Below, in pieces: positions 1 through 7,100 of a stretch of DNA of 26,036 nucleotides; position 1 is the stretch's first letter; every line of letters begins with the position of its first letter. Source of the stretch: Erysipelotrichaceae bacterium. GTDB lineage: Bacteria > Bacillota_I > Bacilli_A > Erysipelotrichales > Erysipelotrichaceae. The stretch spans positions 1 to 26,036 of the forward strand of contig JAFZQL010000171.1 of the NCBI GenBank assembly GCA_017620435.1, in the 5' to 3' direction. The notes beneath the pieces are model-generated. The model worked only from the letters and a program-made list of their open reading frames with translations, was not told where the DNA came from and did not search any database. Position numbers and translations under genes: made by a program.

Positions 1-48
1 ATGGAGGCCAGGAAGGAAGAGGTCCGTTCTTTACTGCAAAAGAAATGA
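1..48 (+). CDS. 3' end of an upstream gene (partial)
   Basis: Frame 1 is open from the first base and ends with TGA at 46-48, giving a basic, helix-like C-terminal tail that ends LLQKK. Its stop overlaps the ATG at 45 of the next gene in an ATGA arrangement, and that next gene has no ribosome binding site of its own close by. This suggests translational coupling with a gene whose body lies outside the window. Only 15 codons are visible, so no product can be named. Frame 3 is also open here, so an N-terminal extension of the lipoprotein cannot be strictly excluded, although its signal peptide argues against that. Confidence 0.35.
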   Translation: MEARKEEVRSLLQKK

Positions 49-1280
49 TGAAGAAACTCGTAAGTGTTTTACTGATCGTCTTTTTATCGGCATGTTCTCA
101 TGAGAGTCAGACAGAACCGGTAAAGGAAGAATACATCGATCCTGTAAGGGATGTTTTTATTTTTTCTGCAGCGGATCCTGATCTTCAGATACGGCTCAAG
201 GAAGCAAACAACGGCTTTGATTTCAGGAATTATCAGTTCGAGATGCTGTTTATGGATATCTACGCAAAACAGATTACGGATATCGATGGCAATACATACG
301 ACTTAAGCCGGTACGAAAACATCGTTCTGCAGATCGTTTCTACAGAATGTGAACACTGTCACAGACAGATCGAGATCATTGACGGATTCATAAGCGAAAC
401 GGATGCGCTGTTTATCCAGTATTTCAATGTCGGAACAGCTTCTGAAATCAGACAGCTTTATCATGAACTGTATCAGAAAATACCGGAAGAGTTGTGTATC
501 GTTGAAAGAGATGAAGATCTGAAAGACTATATCAAGGATTATCTGAAAATTGAAAAATATCCTACTCTGGTCTGTTTCAGGAACGGAAAGGTCAGTTTCT
601 GTGCCGAAGGCGAAACGGATCCTGAAACATTTATTCTGATTAACCGCATAGGTTTTACCGATCCGATACAGAAAGAAGAACTCGTTGATTCTCAGGGCAG
701 GGATCTTTTGAGTCTCAGCCGTTCCCCGGAAGAAGTAAAGAATTCCTTGAGCATCGAGAATCAGAAAAGAATCGAAGAACTGGATCATGATTCCTATACG
801 GAAGAACTGACTTATCAGCTGATCGGCAATCCTTTGGACTTTACAAATACAGCCGGAAGCAGCGATGGGATCTATGTCAGCGATATCGGTGATTTTTCAC
901 CATATGAACAGGAAGAGCTGGTACTGATCTATACCTATCTGAGAGACAACAGCGAAACAGATAAGGTGGAATTCATCAATGAACTGATCGATTCCAATGA
1001 ATCCGTGAAATACATCGTTGTACTGATTGAAGGAGCGGAATCCTCTTCAGCTGCCTTGAGAAACATGAAGATCACTTTCCACTGTCCTGTCGTTTCCATA
1101 CTCGGATATATGCCGGATGACTTTTTCCGTTTCGGTCTGATCGCTTATCCGACTGCCGTTTTCGTTGAGAAAGGCGTTTTTGCCGGAGCATATTCCGATA
1201 TCGAGAATAAAGAAAAATTCAATCAGGCGATTGAAATGTTTCTTGGCGAGGGTTCTTTGGCGTATAAGAAAAACAACTAG
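45..1280 (+). CDS. Lipoprotein with two thioredoxin-like domains
   Basis: The N-terminus is a lipoprotein signal peptide with lipobox LSAC (Cys17), so the mature protein should be tethered to the outer face of the membrane. A thioredoxin-like domain spans about residues 80-200. It has a CEHC redox motif (Cys102, Cys105) after a hydrophobic strand and the cis-proline signature KYPT (Pro173). Residues about 320-411 look like a second thioredoxin fold: hydrophobic strand VKYIVVLIEG, then AYPTAVFVEKG with the equivalent cis-proline (Pro369). At the CxxC position it has a Ser-rich AESSS instead of cysteines. A thiol-disulfide exchange or reductase role outside the membrane is inferred from the first domain, and the substrate is unknown. 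The start overlaps the upstream stop (ATGA) and ATG48 is an alternative start. The gene ends convergently with the pseudouridine synthase gene. Confidence 0.8.
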   Translation: MMKKLVSVLLIVFLSACSHESQTEPVKEEYIDPVRDVFIFSAADPDLQIRLKEANNGFDFRNYQFEMLFMDIYAKQITDIDGNTYDLSRYENIVLQIVSTECEHCHRQIEIIDGFISETDALFIQYFNVGTASEIRQLYHELYQKIPEELCIVERDEDLKDYIKDYLKIEKYPTLVCFRNGKVSFCAEGETDPETFILINRIGFTDPIQKEELVDSQGRDLLSLSRSPEEVKNSLSIENQKRIEELDHDSYTEELTYQLIGNPLDFTNTAGSSDGIYVSDIGDFSPYEQEELVLIYTYLRDNSETDKVEFINELIDSNESVKYIVVLIEGAESSSAALRNMKITFHCPVVSILGYMPDDFFRFGLIAYPTAVFVEKGVFAGAYSDIENKEKFNQAIEMFLGEGSLAYKKNN

Positions 1281-1360
1281 AGATCAAACGGATATCTGTC
1301 GATCTCGGAAACGAATCTTAACGTTTCACCGGTCGTCGGATGATGGAATTCTATCGCTTA
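1277..1360 (-). other. In-frame C-terminal remnant of the pseudouridine synthase beyond a TAA stop
   Basis: Reading past the TAA at 1358-1360 in the same frame gives AIEFHHPTTGETLRF followed by about a dozen residues, then TAG at 1277-1279. In RluA-type synthases the sequence after the IALW stretch normally continues with an aromatic residue, then a strand with an 'F-HP-TG-E' pattern. This downstream stretch matches that pattern. A TAT or TAC codon (Tyr) at 1358-1360 would restore a normal-length enzyme. The restored stop would overlap the stop of the convergent lipoprotein gene in a CTAG, the compact arrangement seen at other gene ends here. It is either a nonsense mutation or a sequence error. 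Confidence 0.75.
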
Positions 1361-1918
1361 AGACCATAAGGCGATCTGCTGTCCCGGGGAAGCGTTTGGG
1401 TTGTAGCGCTGGTCTCCCCATAAAGGATGATTCCGGGAGGAGAACTGCACTCTGATCTGATGCGGTCTTCCTGTTTTCAGCTGTATCCTCACTAAGGCGA
1501 GTCCGCCTTTTCTTTTTATCACCGTATAGTCAAGGACAGCAGGTTTTCCGTTCGGATCGACGCGGACCGTATTTGTCCTGCTGTCTTTGTAAAGCAGATC
1601 CTCCAGATGTCCGCTGTCAGGAAGATCGTCGTTTTCTACGACTGCCAGGTATTCTTTCTGAAAGACGTGGGTACGGATCTGATCGCTTAAGCGGGAAGCC
1701 GCTTTGGATGTTCTGGCAAAAACACAGACGCCTCCTACCGGCCTGTCCAGACGGTGCACAAGACCGAGGTAGACATCGCCAGGTTTATGGTATTTCTTTT
1801 TGATATAGGCTTTCGCCATACTTAAAAGATCTTCGTCTCCGGAAGCATCTTCCTGCATCGGCACATTTACCGGTTTTTCTACCACCAGGAGATGGTTGTC
1901 TTCATAAAGGACTTTCAC
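1358..1918 (-). CDS. RluA-family RNA pseudouridine synthase, C-terminally truncated by a premature stop
   Basis: It converts uridine to pseudouridine in rRNA or tRNA; the exact target cannot be read from sequence. The family signature HRLDRPVGGV is at residues 55-64 with catalytic Asp58. The N-terminus (VLYEDNHLLVVEKP) and the GRPHQIRVQ strand are also typical. There is no N-terminal S4 domain. The start is taken as GTG at 1918, because this overlaps the upstream methyltransferase stop as GTGA and is preceded by AGGTGG five bases away. A TTG at 1945 would be an alternative start. The frame hits TAA right after IALWS, about 27 residues before the natural end, and the missing tail is encoded in frame beyond it. 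Activity of the 186-residue product is uncertain, because the catalytic domain core is complete but the last strands are lost. Confidence 0.8.
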   Translation of the reverse strand: MKVLYEDNHLLVVEKPVNVPMQEDASGDEDLLSMAKAYIKKKYHKPGDVYLGLVHRLDRPVGGVCVFARTSKAASRLSDQIRTHVFQKEYLAVVENDDLPDSGHLEDLLYKDSRTNTVRVDPNGKPAVLDYTVIKRKGGLALVRIQLKTGRPHQIRVQFSSRNHPLWGDQRYNPNASPGQQIALWS

Positions 1919-2778
1919 CGATGCCACCTGGTCGTCTGTCCGCAAGGAAGGACAAATTCACTGTCGGAAACAGGAATGCCGATCTCGTCAGCCTCTATGC
2001 TTCCTTCCAGACCTTTTAACGCAATATGCGTTTTTAGAGTATTGTACATGACCGTCGGCGAATAGCCGGTCGTGTAGGTGTTGATGATGAAGAACAGCGG
2101 ATCGTCGCTCAGCAGTTGAAGACAGTTTTCGATCAGCGGATTGATCTTGTCTTCAAAACGGAACAGTTCATTGTCCGGACCTCTGCCGTAGGATGGAGGA
2201 TCCATGATGATACCGTCGTATTTGTGACCTCTTCTGATCTCTCTGGCCGTGAATTTCAGGGAATCGTCGACAATAAAGCGGATCATATGATCTTCCAGAT
2301 GAGACAGTCTCATGTTTTCCTTGGCCCATTCGTTGATTCCCTTGGAAGCATCGACATGAACGACCTCGGCTGCACCGGCCATTGAAGCGACCATCGTTGC
2401 GGCTCCGGTATAGGCAAAAAGATTCAGCACTCTGGCATCTTTTCTTTGCGATACCAGCCGGTGGATCAGATCCCAGTTGGCGCACTGTTCCGGAAACAGA
2501 CCGGTATGTTTGAATCCGGTAGGGGATACCTTAAAAAGCAGATCCCTGTAGCTGACATTCCAGGATTCCGGAAGGCTGTGATGATATTCCCAGTGCCCTC
2601 CGCCCTTGTTGGAACGGTGATACTCCGCGTCGGCCTTTTCCCAGAGTTCCGGCCTTGTTTTCGGCCAGATCGCCATCGGATCGGGTCTTCGTAAAACGAT
2701 GCCTTTCCAGCTTTCCAGTTTCTCTTTATCACCTGCATCCAGAAGGATATAGTCTTTGAACTGATCGCTTGTAATCAT
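1915..2778 (-). CDS. Class I SAM-dependent methyltransferase, COG1092 (RlmI/RlmK-like)
   Basis: It is a probable rRNA or RNA methyltransferase. The SAM-binding motif I is VLNLFAYTGAAT at residues 117-128. An acidic residue after the second strand follows (HVDAS), and the motif IV catalytic-loop signature DPPSYGRG is at 193-200. The preceding FKHTGLFPEQ segment is characteristic of the COG1092 group. The 287 residues are shorter than RlmI because no PUA domain is visible at the N-terminus. It is coupled by a GTGA overlap to a pseudouridine synthase gene, making a two-gene RNA-modification operon. Its start has only AGG three bases upstream, and a TAAAAT hexamer lies six bases before the ATG, so the transcript may have almost no leader. 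The family is clear but the modified nucleotide is not. Confidence 0.85.
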   Translation of the reverse strand: MITSDQFKDYILLDAGDKEKLESWKGIVLRRPDPMAIWPKTRPELWEKADAEYHRSNKGGGHWEYHHSLPESWNVSYRDLLFKVSPTGFKHTGLFPEQCANWDLIHRLVSQRKDARVLNLFAYTGAATMVASMAGAAEVVHVDASKGINEWAKENMRLSHLEDHMIRFIVDDSLKFTAREIRRGHKYDGIIMDPPSYGRGPDNELFRFEDKINPLIENCLQLLSDDPLFFIINTYTTGYSPTVMYNTLKTHIALKGLEGSIEADEIGIPVSDSEFVLPCGQTTRWHR

Positions 2779-2784
2779 ACCTAA

Positions 2785-2809
2785 ATTTTAGCATGCTTTG
2801 TAGTAAAAT
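2785..2809. promoter_or_regulatory. Divergent candidate -10 elements between methyltransferase and NUDIX genes
   Basis: Only 37 bases separate the two divergent start codons. The minus-strand hexamer TAAAAT (forward 2785-2790) ends exactly six bases before the methyltransferase ATG. The plus-strand TAAAAT (2804-2809) ends exactly six bases before the NUDIX GTG. Neither start has a good Shine-Dalgarno sequence. No convincing -35 hexamer is visible at the expected distance on either strand, which limits confidence. Confidence 0.4.
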
Positions 2810-2815
2810 AAGTAT

Positions 2816-3388
2816 GTGAATATTGTTGAAGCAATAGAGAATTACCGGCCTTTCAATCTCCAGGAAGAAAAGGATAAAAAGAACATTCTGGACTTTTTAA
2901 ACCGGTATGAGGACGCCTTTGACCGAAGCAATGAACTGGCCCATATGACCGCTTCCGCCTGGGTCGTAAACAGCACCAGAGACAAGGTCCTGATGGCTTA
3001 TCACAGGATCTACGATTCCTGGGCGTGGCTGGGCGGACACTGCGACGGGGACAGGGACTGTCTGAATGTCGCAATCAAAGAAGTAAGAGAAGAAACGGGG
3101 GTAAAAAACGTCAGACCGGTATCGGAGGATATCTTTTCTCTGGAGATCCTGACGGTGGATTCCCATATCCGCAGAGGAGAATATGTGCCTTCTCATCTGC
3201 ATCTTAATGTAACCTATCTGCTGGAAGCGGATGAAAATGACGTCCTGTCAGTCAAGGAAGATGAAAACAGCGGCGTTGCCTGGTTCTATCTGGATGAAGC
3301 CCTGCAGATGTCCAATGAAAAATGGTTCAGAGAAAACGTTTATGCCAAACTGAATGATAAACTGAGGAGGATCTATGAAATCGATTAA
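2816..3388 (+). CDS. NUDIX hydrolase
   Basis: It hydrolyses a nucleoside-diphosphate-linked substrate or a related pyrophosphate; the substrate is unknown. The Nudix box runs from Gly74 (GGHCDGD) to KEVREETGV at residues 88-96, keeping the metal-binding Glu92/Glu93. Two consensus positions differ: the first Glu of the box is Arg80 and the consensus Arg is Lys88. The start is GTG at 2816; in-frame ATGs lie only inside the domain. No Shine-Dalgarno sequence precedes it. The last 14 bases overlap the next gene, which has its own strong GAGGAGG site, so this is the first gene of a NUDIX/P-loop/PcrA operon. Confidence 0.85.
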   Translation: MNIVEAIENYRPFNLQEEKDKKNILDFLNRYEDAFDRSNELAHMTASAWVVNSTRDKVLMAYHRIYDSWAWLGGHCDGDRDCLNVAIKEVREETGVKNVRPVSEDIFSLEILTVDSHIRRGEYVPSHLHLNVTYLLEADENDVLSVKEDENSGVAWFYLDEALQMSNEKWFRENVYAKLNDKLRRIYEID

Positions 3389-4475
3389 ACGTATCGTATT
3401 TACCGGAGGACCGTGTTCGGGAAAAACGACTTTTACATCCCGGGCACAGCAGGTCTTTGGAGAAAGAGGCTATCGGGTCATCATCGACCATGAATCGGCA
3501 ACGGATCTGATTTCCGGAGGGATCTCTCCTGCGACACTGAATATGTATGATTTCCAGAAATACTGTATCGCTCTTCAGCTGAAGAAAGAAGAGATCTGCT
3601 ACAAAGCGGCACAGGAAATGTCCGGAGACAAGGCCCTGATCTTTATCGACAGAGGCATACTGGATGATCTGGCATACGTCGGAATGGATGACTTCAGAGA
3701 AATTATGAAGGGTTTCGACATGGTTCCGGAAGAGCTCAATGACCGATATGACATGGTCGTTCATCTGGTCACCAGCGCCAAAGGCAAGGAAGAGGCATAC
3801 AATTACGCCACCAATTCCGCCAGATATGAGACGGTCGAACAGGCGAGAGTCATGGATGATCAGGCTCTGGAAGCCTGGAAGGATCATCCCAACAGAGTCA
3901 TCATCGGCAACGAGACAGACTTTGAAGTCAAAATGGTCAATGCGGTGCAGTCGGTCCTGCAGTATCTGGGTGAAGGCAAGCCGGTGGAGCGTTTCAACAA
4001 GTATCTGATCGAGGTAGATGATGGAGTCATTCAGAAAATGGCGAAGGAGGCCAATTATGCCACTTCACATATCGTTCAGCATTATCTGATCAGCGTCGAC
4101 GATTATGAAAGAAGGATCAGAAGAAGAGAAAAAGACGGAGATATTCTCTACAGCTACTCTCAGGCGCACTATCTCTCGACAAACGAACGGATCAAGACGG
4201 ATCAGGTCCTGACTGAAAGACAGTACCGCGACTACTTCCATGAAATCGATCCGAAACTGAACATCATCGACAAGGAACGTCATTCGATGATCTATGACAA
4301 CGTTTTCTTTAAACTTGATATATTCAACTTCGACCGCAGCAAGGGCATCCTTTCCTTTGAAAGCTCTGCCGACGGACAGGAAGTAAAACTCCCGGACTAT
4401 ATCCGCGTGATCAAGGATGTGACCGGGGATGTGAACTACAAGAACTACTATCTGGCAAAATCACAGAAATACTAA
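3375..4475 (+). CDS. AAA_28-type P-loop ATPase with C-terminal CYTH-like domain
   Basis: The N-terminal half (residues 1 to about 190) is a P-loop domain of the AAA_28/NadR-kinase type: Walker A GGPCSGKTT at 11-19 (Lys17) and an FIDRG Walker B-like strand. The C-terminal half (about 205-360) has alternating acidic and basic strands (YLIEVDD, ERRIRRREKDGD, ERQYRDYF, FFKLDIF) that fit a CYTH/triphosphate-tunnel fold. The same two-domain plan occurs in TTD14-like proteins of animals and in uncharacterised bacterial proteins. A nucleotide or polyphosphate ligand is inferred and the cellular role is unknown. It overlaps the NUDIX gene, which also acts on pyrophosphates, and sits one base ahead of pcrA. 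The start is set by GAGGAGG five bases upstream of ATG 3375. Confidence 0.75.
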   Translation: MKSIKRIVFTGGPCSGKTTFTSRAQQVFGERGYRVIIDHESATDLISGGISPATLNMYDFQKYCIALQLKKEEICYKAAQEMSGDKALIFIDRGILDDLAYVGMDDFREIMKGFDMVPEELNDRYDMVVHLVTSAKGKEEAYNYATNSARYETVEQARVMDDQALEAWKDHPNRVIIGNETDFEVKMVNAVQSVLQYLGEGKPVERFNKYLIEVDDGVIQKMAKEANYATSHIVQHYLISVDDYERRIRRREKDGDILYSYSQAHYLSTNERIKTDQVLTERQYRDYFHEIDPKLNIIDKERHSMIYDNVFFKLDIFNFDRSKGILSFESSADGQEVKLPDYIRVIKDVTGDVNYKNYYLAKSQKY

Positions 4476-4476
4476 A

Positions 4477-6618
4477 ATGGTTAAATACTCCCAACTGAAT
4501 GAGAATCAGAAGACGGCCGTAACGGATGAGTCCGATCATATCCGGATCATTGCCGGAGCAGGATCGGGAAAGACCCGTGTTTTAACCATGCGCATTGCCT
4601 ATCTGATTGAACAGAAGGGGATCAAGCCGTATCATATTCTGGCTATTACTTTTACCAACAAGGCCGCCAGAGAAATGAAAAACAGGATCAATGAAATGCT
4701 TCAGGACCAGGGAACGGGGTGCTGGATCTCGACGATCCACTCTTTGTGCATGCGTATTCTTTCGGAAGACATCGAAGCCCTGAATTATCCGAAGAACTTT
4801 ACAGTGGTGGACGCGGACGATCAGAGACAGATCCTGAAGGAAGCCTACAAAGAGGTAGGCATCGACAAGAAAGAATACCCGTACGGCAATATTCTGGACT
4901 ACATTGCCGACTGCAAGTATCAGTCCATCACGCCGGAAAAAGCCATGGAATATACCTATGGCGAAACCAGGCTCATCAACAAAGCAAGAGTCTATGCCTA
5001 TTACGATCAGAGGCTGCATCAGCTCTATGCCTTGGATTTCGACGACCTGATCCTGTTTACGACCAGGATGTTCGAACTATATCCGCAGCTGCAGGAGAAG
5101 TGGTCCAAGAAATTCCACTACATCCATGTGGATGAGTTCCAGGATGTGGATAAGGAACAGTACAAGCTGATCAGAATGCTGGCAAAGGTTCATAACCATC
5201 TTTATGTCGTAGGCGATCCGGATCAGACGATCTTTACCTGGAGAGGCGCGGATATCAATATCATCGTCAACATGGACAAGGACTATCCCGATACCAGAAC
5301 GATCATCCTGAATCAGAACTACCGTTCCACCAACAACATCCTTTCCGGCGCCAACAGCGTCATCAGACACAACAAGGCCAGAGTAGAAAAAGAGCTCTTT
5401 TCCAAAAACGGAGAGGGCAGCAGGATCATTCACAAGACCTGCATGTCCGAGCTTGCGGAAGCCAACTATGTCGTGAGCCAGATCATCAGACTGCATCACG
5501 ACGGTTACAACTACAGGGACATGGCTGTGCTCTACAGAGCCAACTATCTTTCCAGAGAAATCGAAAAAGTGCTGATTGAAAACCGTATCAGTTATGTCAT
5601 CTACGGCGGTCTGCGTTTCTATGAACGGATGGAAGTCAAGGACATCTTATCCTATTTACGGATGATCACCAGAGCCGATGACCTGGCTTTTATCCGCATC
5701 ATCAACACTCCAAGAAGAGGAATCGGACAGAAGACACTGGATGCCATTCAGGCCATGGCGGTCGAGAAGGGCATCAGCATGTACGAGGTCATTAAACAGG
5801 GACTGTATCCGAAGAACAGAGAGACCTTCGAATCGTTTGTAAGGATGGTTGAAAAATGGCGGGAAGACATGAAGACCATGGATCTGGAACTGCTTCTGCA
5901 GGAAGTTCTGGATGATTCCGGATACAGAGCCATGCTGGAAAAAGACAGCGAAACGGAACGTCTGGAAAACATCAAGTCCCTTCTGGATGACATCAAGCAG
6001 TATTCCGTTGATTATCCCGACTCCGGTCTGGATGAATATCTGCAGATGATTGCCTTATATACCGACAGAGCTTCGGAAGATGTCAGCGATGCCTTGAGCC
6101 TGTGTACCGTACACTCGGCAAAGGGCCTGGAATTTGAAGCGGTCTTTGTGATCGGACTGTCTGAAGGCATTTTCCCTTCGGAAAAGACGATGCTGGAAGG
6201 ACAGAAGGGGATCGAAGAAGAAAGAAGACTGGCTTATGTCGCCTATACCAGGGCCAAGAAACTGCTTTATCTAACTGAGACCAACAGCTTCTCCTATGTC
6301 ATTCAGTCTGCCAAACTTCCTTCCAGATTCATCAATGAAATAGAAGGAGATTATATCGACCATGTCGACGAGAAACCGAAACCGGGACGTTCGCTGATTT
6401 TTGATGAAGACATCATTCAGGACCGCAGAAAAGACAAACCGGAAGAAACGATCTACCGCAACGGAGATATCGTGATCCATAAGATCTATGGAGAAGGAAT
6501 TGTTGTAGGCATGGATTCCGGTGTACTGCAGATCGCCTTCGCTCATCCGTATGGCGTAAAAAAGATCCTGGCATCGCATCCTTCGATCCGCAAGAAAGAT
6601 AAGAACGATTACAGTTAA
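4477..6618 (+). CDS. pcrA: ATP-dependent 3'-5' DNA helicase PcrA/UvrD
   Basis: This superfamily 1A helicase works in DNA repair, replication restart and removal of RecA filaments. All SF1A motifs are visible: Walker A GAGSGKTR (27-34, Lys32), motif II DEFQD (Asp219-Glu220), GDPDQTIFTWRGA (motif III), NQNYRS (IV), VHSAKGLEFEAVF (V) and YVAYTRAKK with Arg592 (VI). The C-terminus, GDIVIHKIYGEGIVVG and onward, matches the Tudor-like tail that PcrA/UvrD use to contact RNA polymerase. The length of 713 residues is normal. The ATG lies one base after the preceding stop, so expression is probably coupled to the P-loop gene. The stop sits in the first base pairs of a terminator hairpin. Confidence 0.92.
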   Translation: MVKYSQLNENQKTAVTDESDHIRIIAGAGSGKTRVLTMRIAYLIEQKGIKPYHILAITFTNKAAREMKNRINEMLQDQGTGCWISTIHSLCMRILSEDIEALNYPKNFTVVDADDQRQILKEAYKEVGIDKKEYPYGNILDYIADCKYQSITPEKAMEYTYGETRLINKARVYAYYDQRLHQLYALDFDDLILFTTRMFELYPQLQEKWSKKFHYIHVDEFQDVDKEQYKLIRMLAKVHNHLYVVGDPDQTIFTWRGADINIIVNMDKDYPDTRTIILNQNYRSTNNILSGANSVIRHNKARVEKELFSKNGEGSRIIHKTCMSELAEANYVVSQIIRLHHDGYNYRDMAVLYRANYLSREIEKVLIENRISYVIYGGLRFYERMEVKDILSYLRMITRADDLAFIRIINTPRRGIGQKTLDAIQAMAVEKGISMYEVIKQGLYPKNRETFESFVRMVEKWREDMKTMDLELLLQEVLDDSGYRAMLEKDSETERLENIKSLLDDIKQYSVDYPDSGLDEYLQMIALYTDRASEDVSDALSLCTVHSAKGLEFEAVFVIGLSEGIFPSEKTMLEGQKGIEEERRLAYVAYTRAKKLLYLTETNSFSYVIQSAKLPSRFINEIEGDYIDHVDEKPKPGRSLIFDEDIIQDRRKDKPEETIYRNGDIVIHKIYGEGIVVGMDSGVLQIAFAHPYGVKKILASHPSIRKKDKNDYS

Positions 6619-6640
6619 AAAGCAGCTAGGCTGCTTTTTT
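6617..6640. terminator. Bidirectional terminator containing both convergent stop codons
   Basis: A-tract, GCAGC stem (6622-6626), TAG loop (6627-6629), GCTGC (6630-6634) and a T-tract (6635-6640). The flanking A and T runs make it work in both directions. The pcrA TAA (6616-6618) overlaps the start of the A-tract. The opposite gene's TAG is read from the loop (6626-6628, minus strand). Confidence 0.85.
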
Positions 6641-7066
6641 GAATTCTATTTCTTCCAGTTTTACGATACCGTCCAGATTGGATAGACGGTAGGCCTTGCT
6701 GTCATGGGTAAACAGGTCGATCAGGACATCCGCTTCATGGGTATACAGATTAAGAATATCTTTCAGATATTCGGATGTGTTGTCGTAATTGTAGAGAGAA
6801 TACAGTTCAAAGATCGTAATGAACTTTTCCTGATCTGTATGTCTGCCGTCGAAATCATAAAAAACCGTATCGGCGTAGTTCTTGAAATAATACGGGATTT
6901 CATCATCGGAAAAAAGATGACGGATAAATCCGTAGTTCTCTTCCTGAGAAAGCGAGACAAGAACAGCCTTGCAATAGACGACGACATCAAGATCCAGCAT
7001 GGCCATATCCAGATCGCCGGGCTTGAAATCGATCATCTTCCTTAGCTTCATATTTGGGGCTAGCAT
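6626..7066 (-). CDS. Hypothetical protein, 146 residues, acidic and probably helical
   Basis: I do not recognise this family. The product is acidic, rich in Asp, Tyr, Leu and Phe, with no signal peptide, membrane segment or cysteine pair. Segments such as EYLKDILNLYTHEADVLIDL look like amphipathic helices, so a small cytosolic helical protein is likely. The annotated start is ATG 7066. Internal ATGs at residues 6 and 11 are possible alternatives, but none has a convincing ribosome binding site. A TATAAT lies eight bases upstream of ATG 7066, again suggesting a very short leader. It converges on pcrA and shares its terminator. Confidence 0.6.
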   Translation of the reverse strand: MLAPNMKLRKMIDFKPGDLDMAMLDLDVVVYCKAVLVSLSQEENYGFIRHLFSDDEIPYYFKNYADTVFYDFDGRHTDQEKFITIFELYSLYNYDNTSEYLKDILNLYTHEADVLIDLFTHDSKAYRLSNLDGIVKLEEIEFKKAA

Positions 7067-7082
7067 ACAAATATATTATAAT
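7054..7082. promoter_or_regulatory. Overlapping divergent -10 boxes in a palindromic ATTATAAT
   Basis: ATTATAAT at 7075-7082 is its own reverse complement, so it offers TATAAT to both strands. On the plus strand, TTGGGG at 7054-7059 is a possible -35 with 17-base spacing, and GAGAGG at 7087-7092 gives the lipoprotein gene a ribosome binding site. On the minus strand the hexamer ends eight bases before ATG 7066 and no clear -35 is seen. Confidence 0.5.
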
Positions 7083-7100
7083 ATTTGAGAGGTATTTATT

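Noticed and set aside
303..788. Long open frame on the minus strand inside the lipoprotein gene
   Set aside because: It lies fully within a gene with clear signal peptide and redox motif, has no ribosome binding site, and its translation is low-complexity Phe/Ile-rich, as expected of an antisense shadow.
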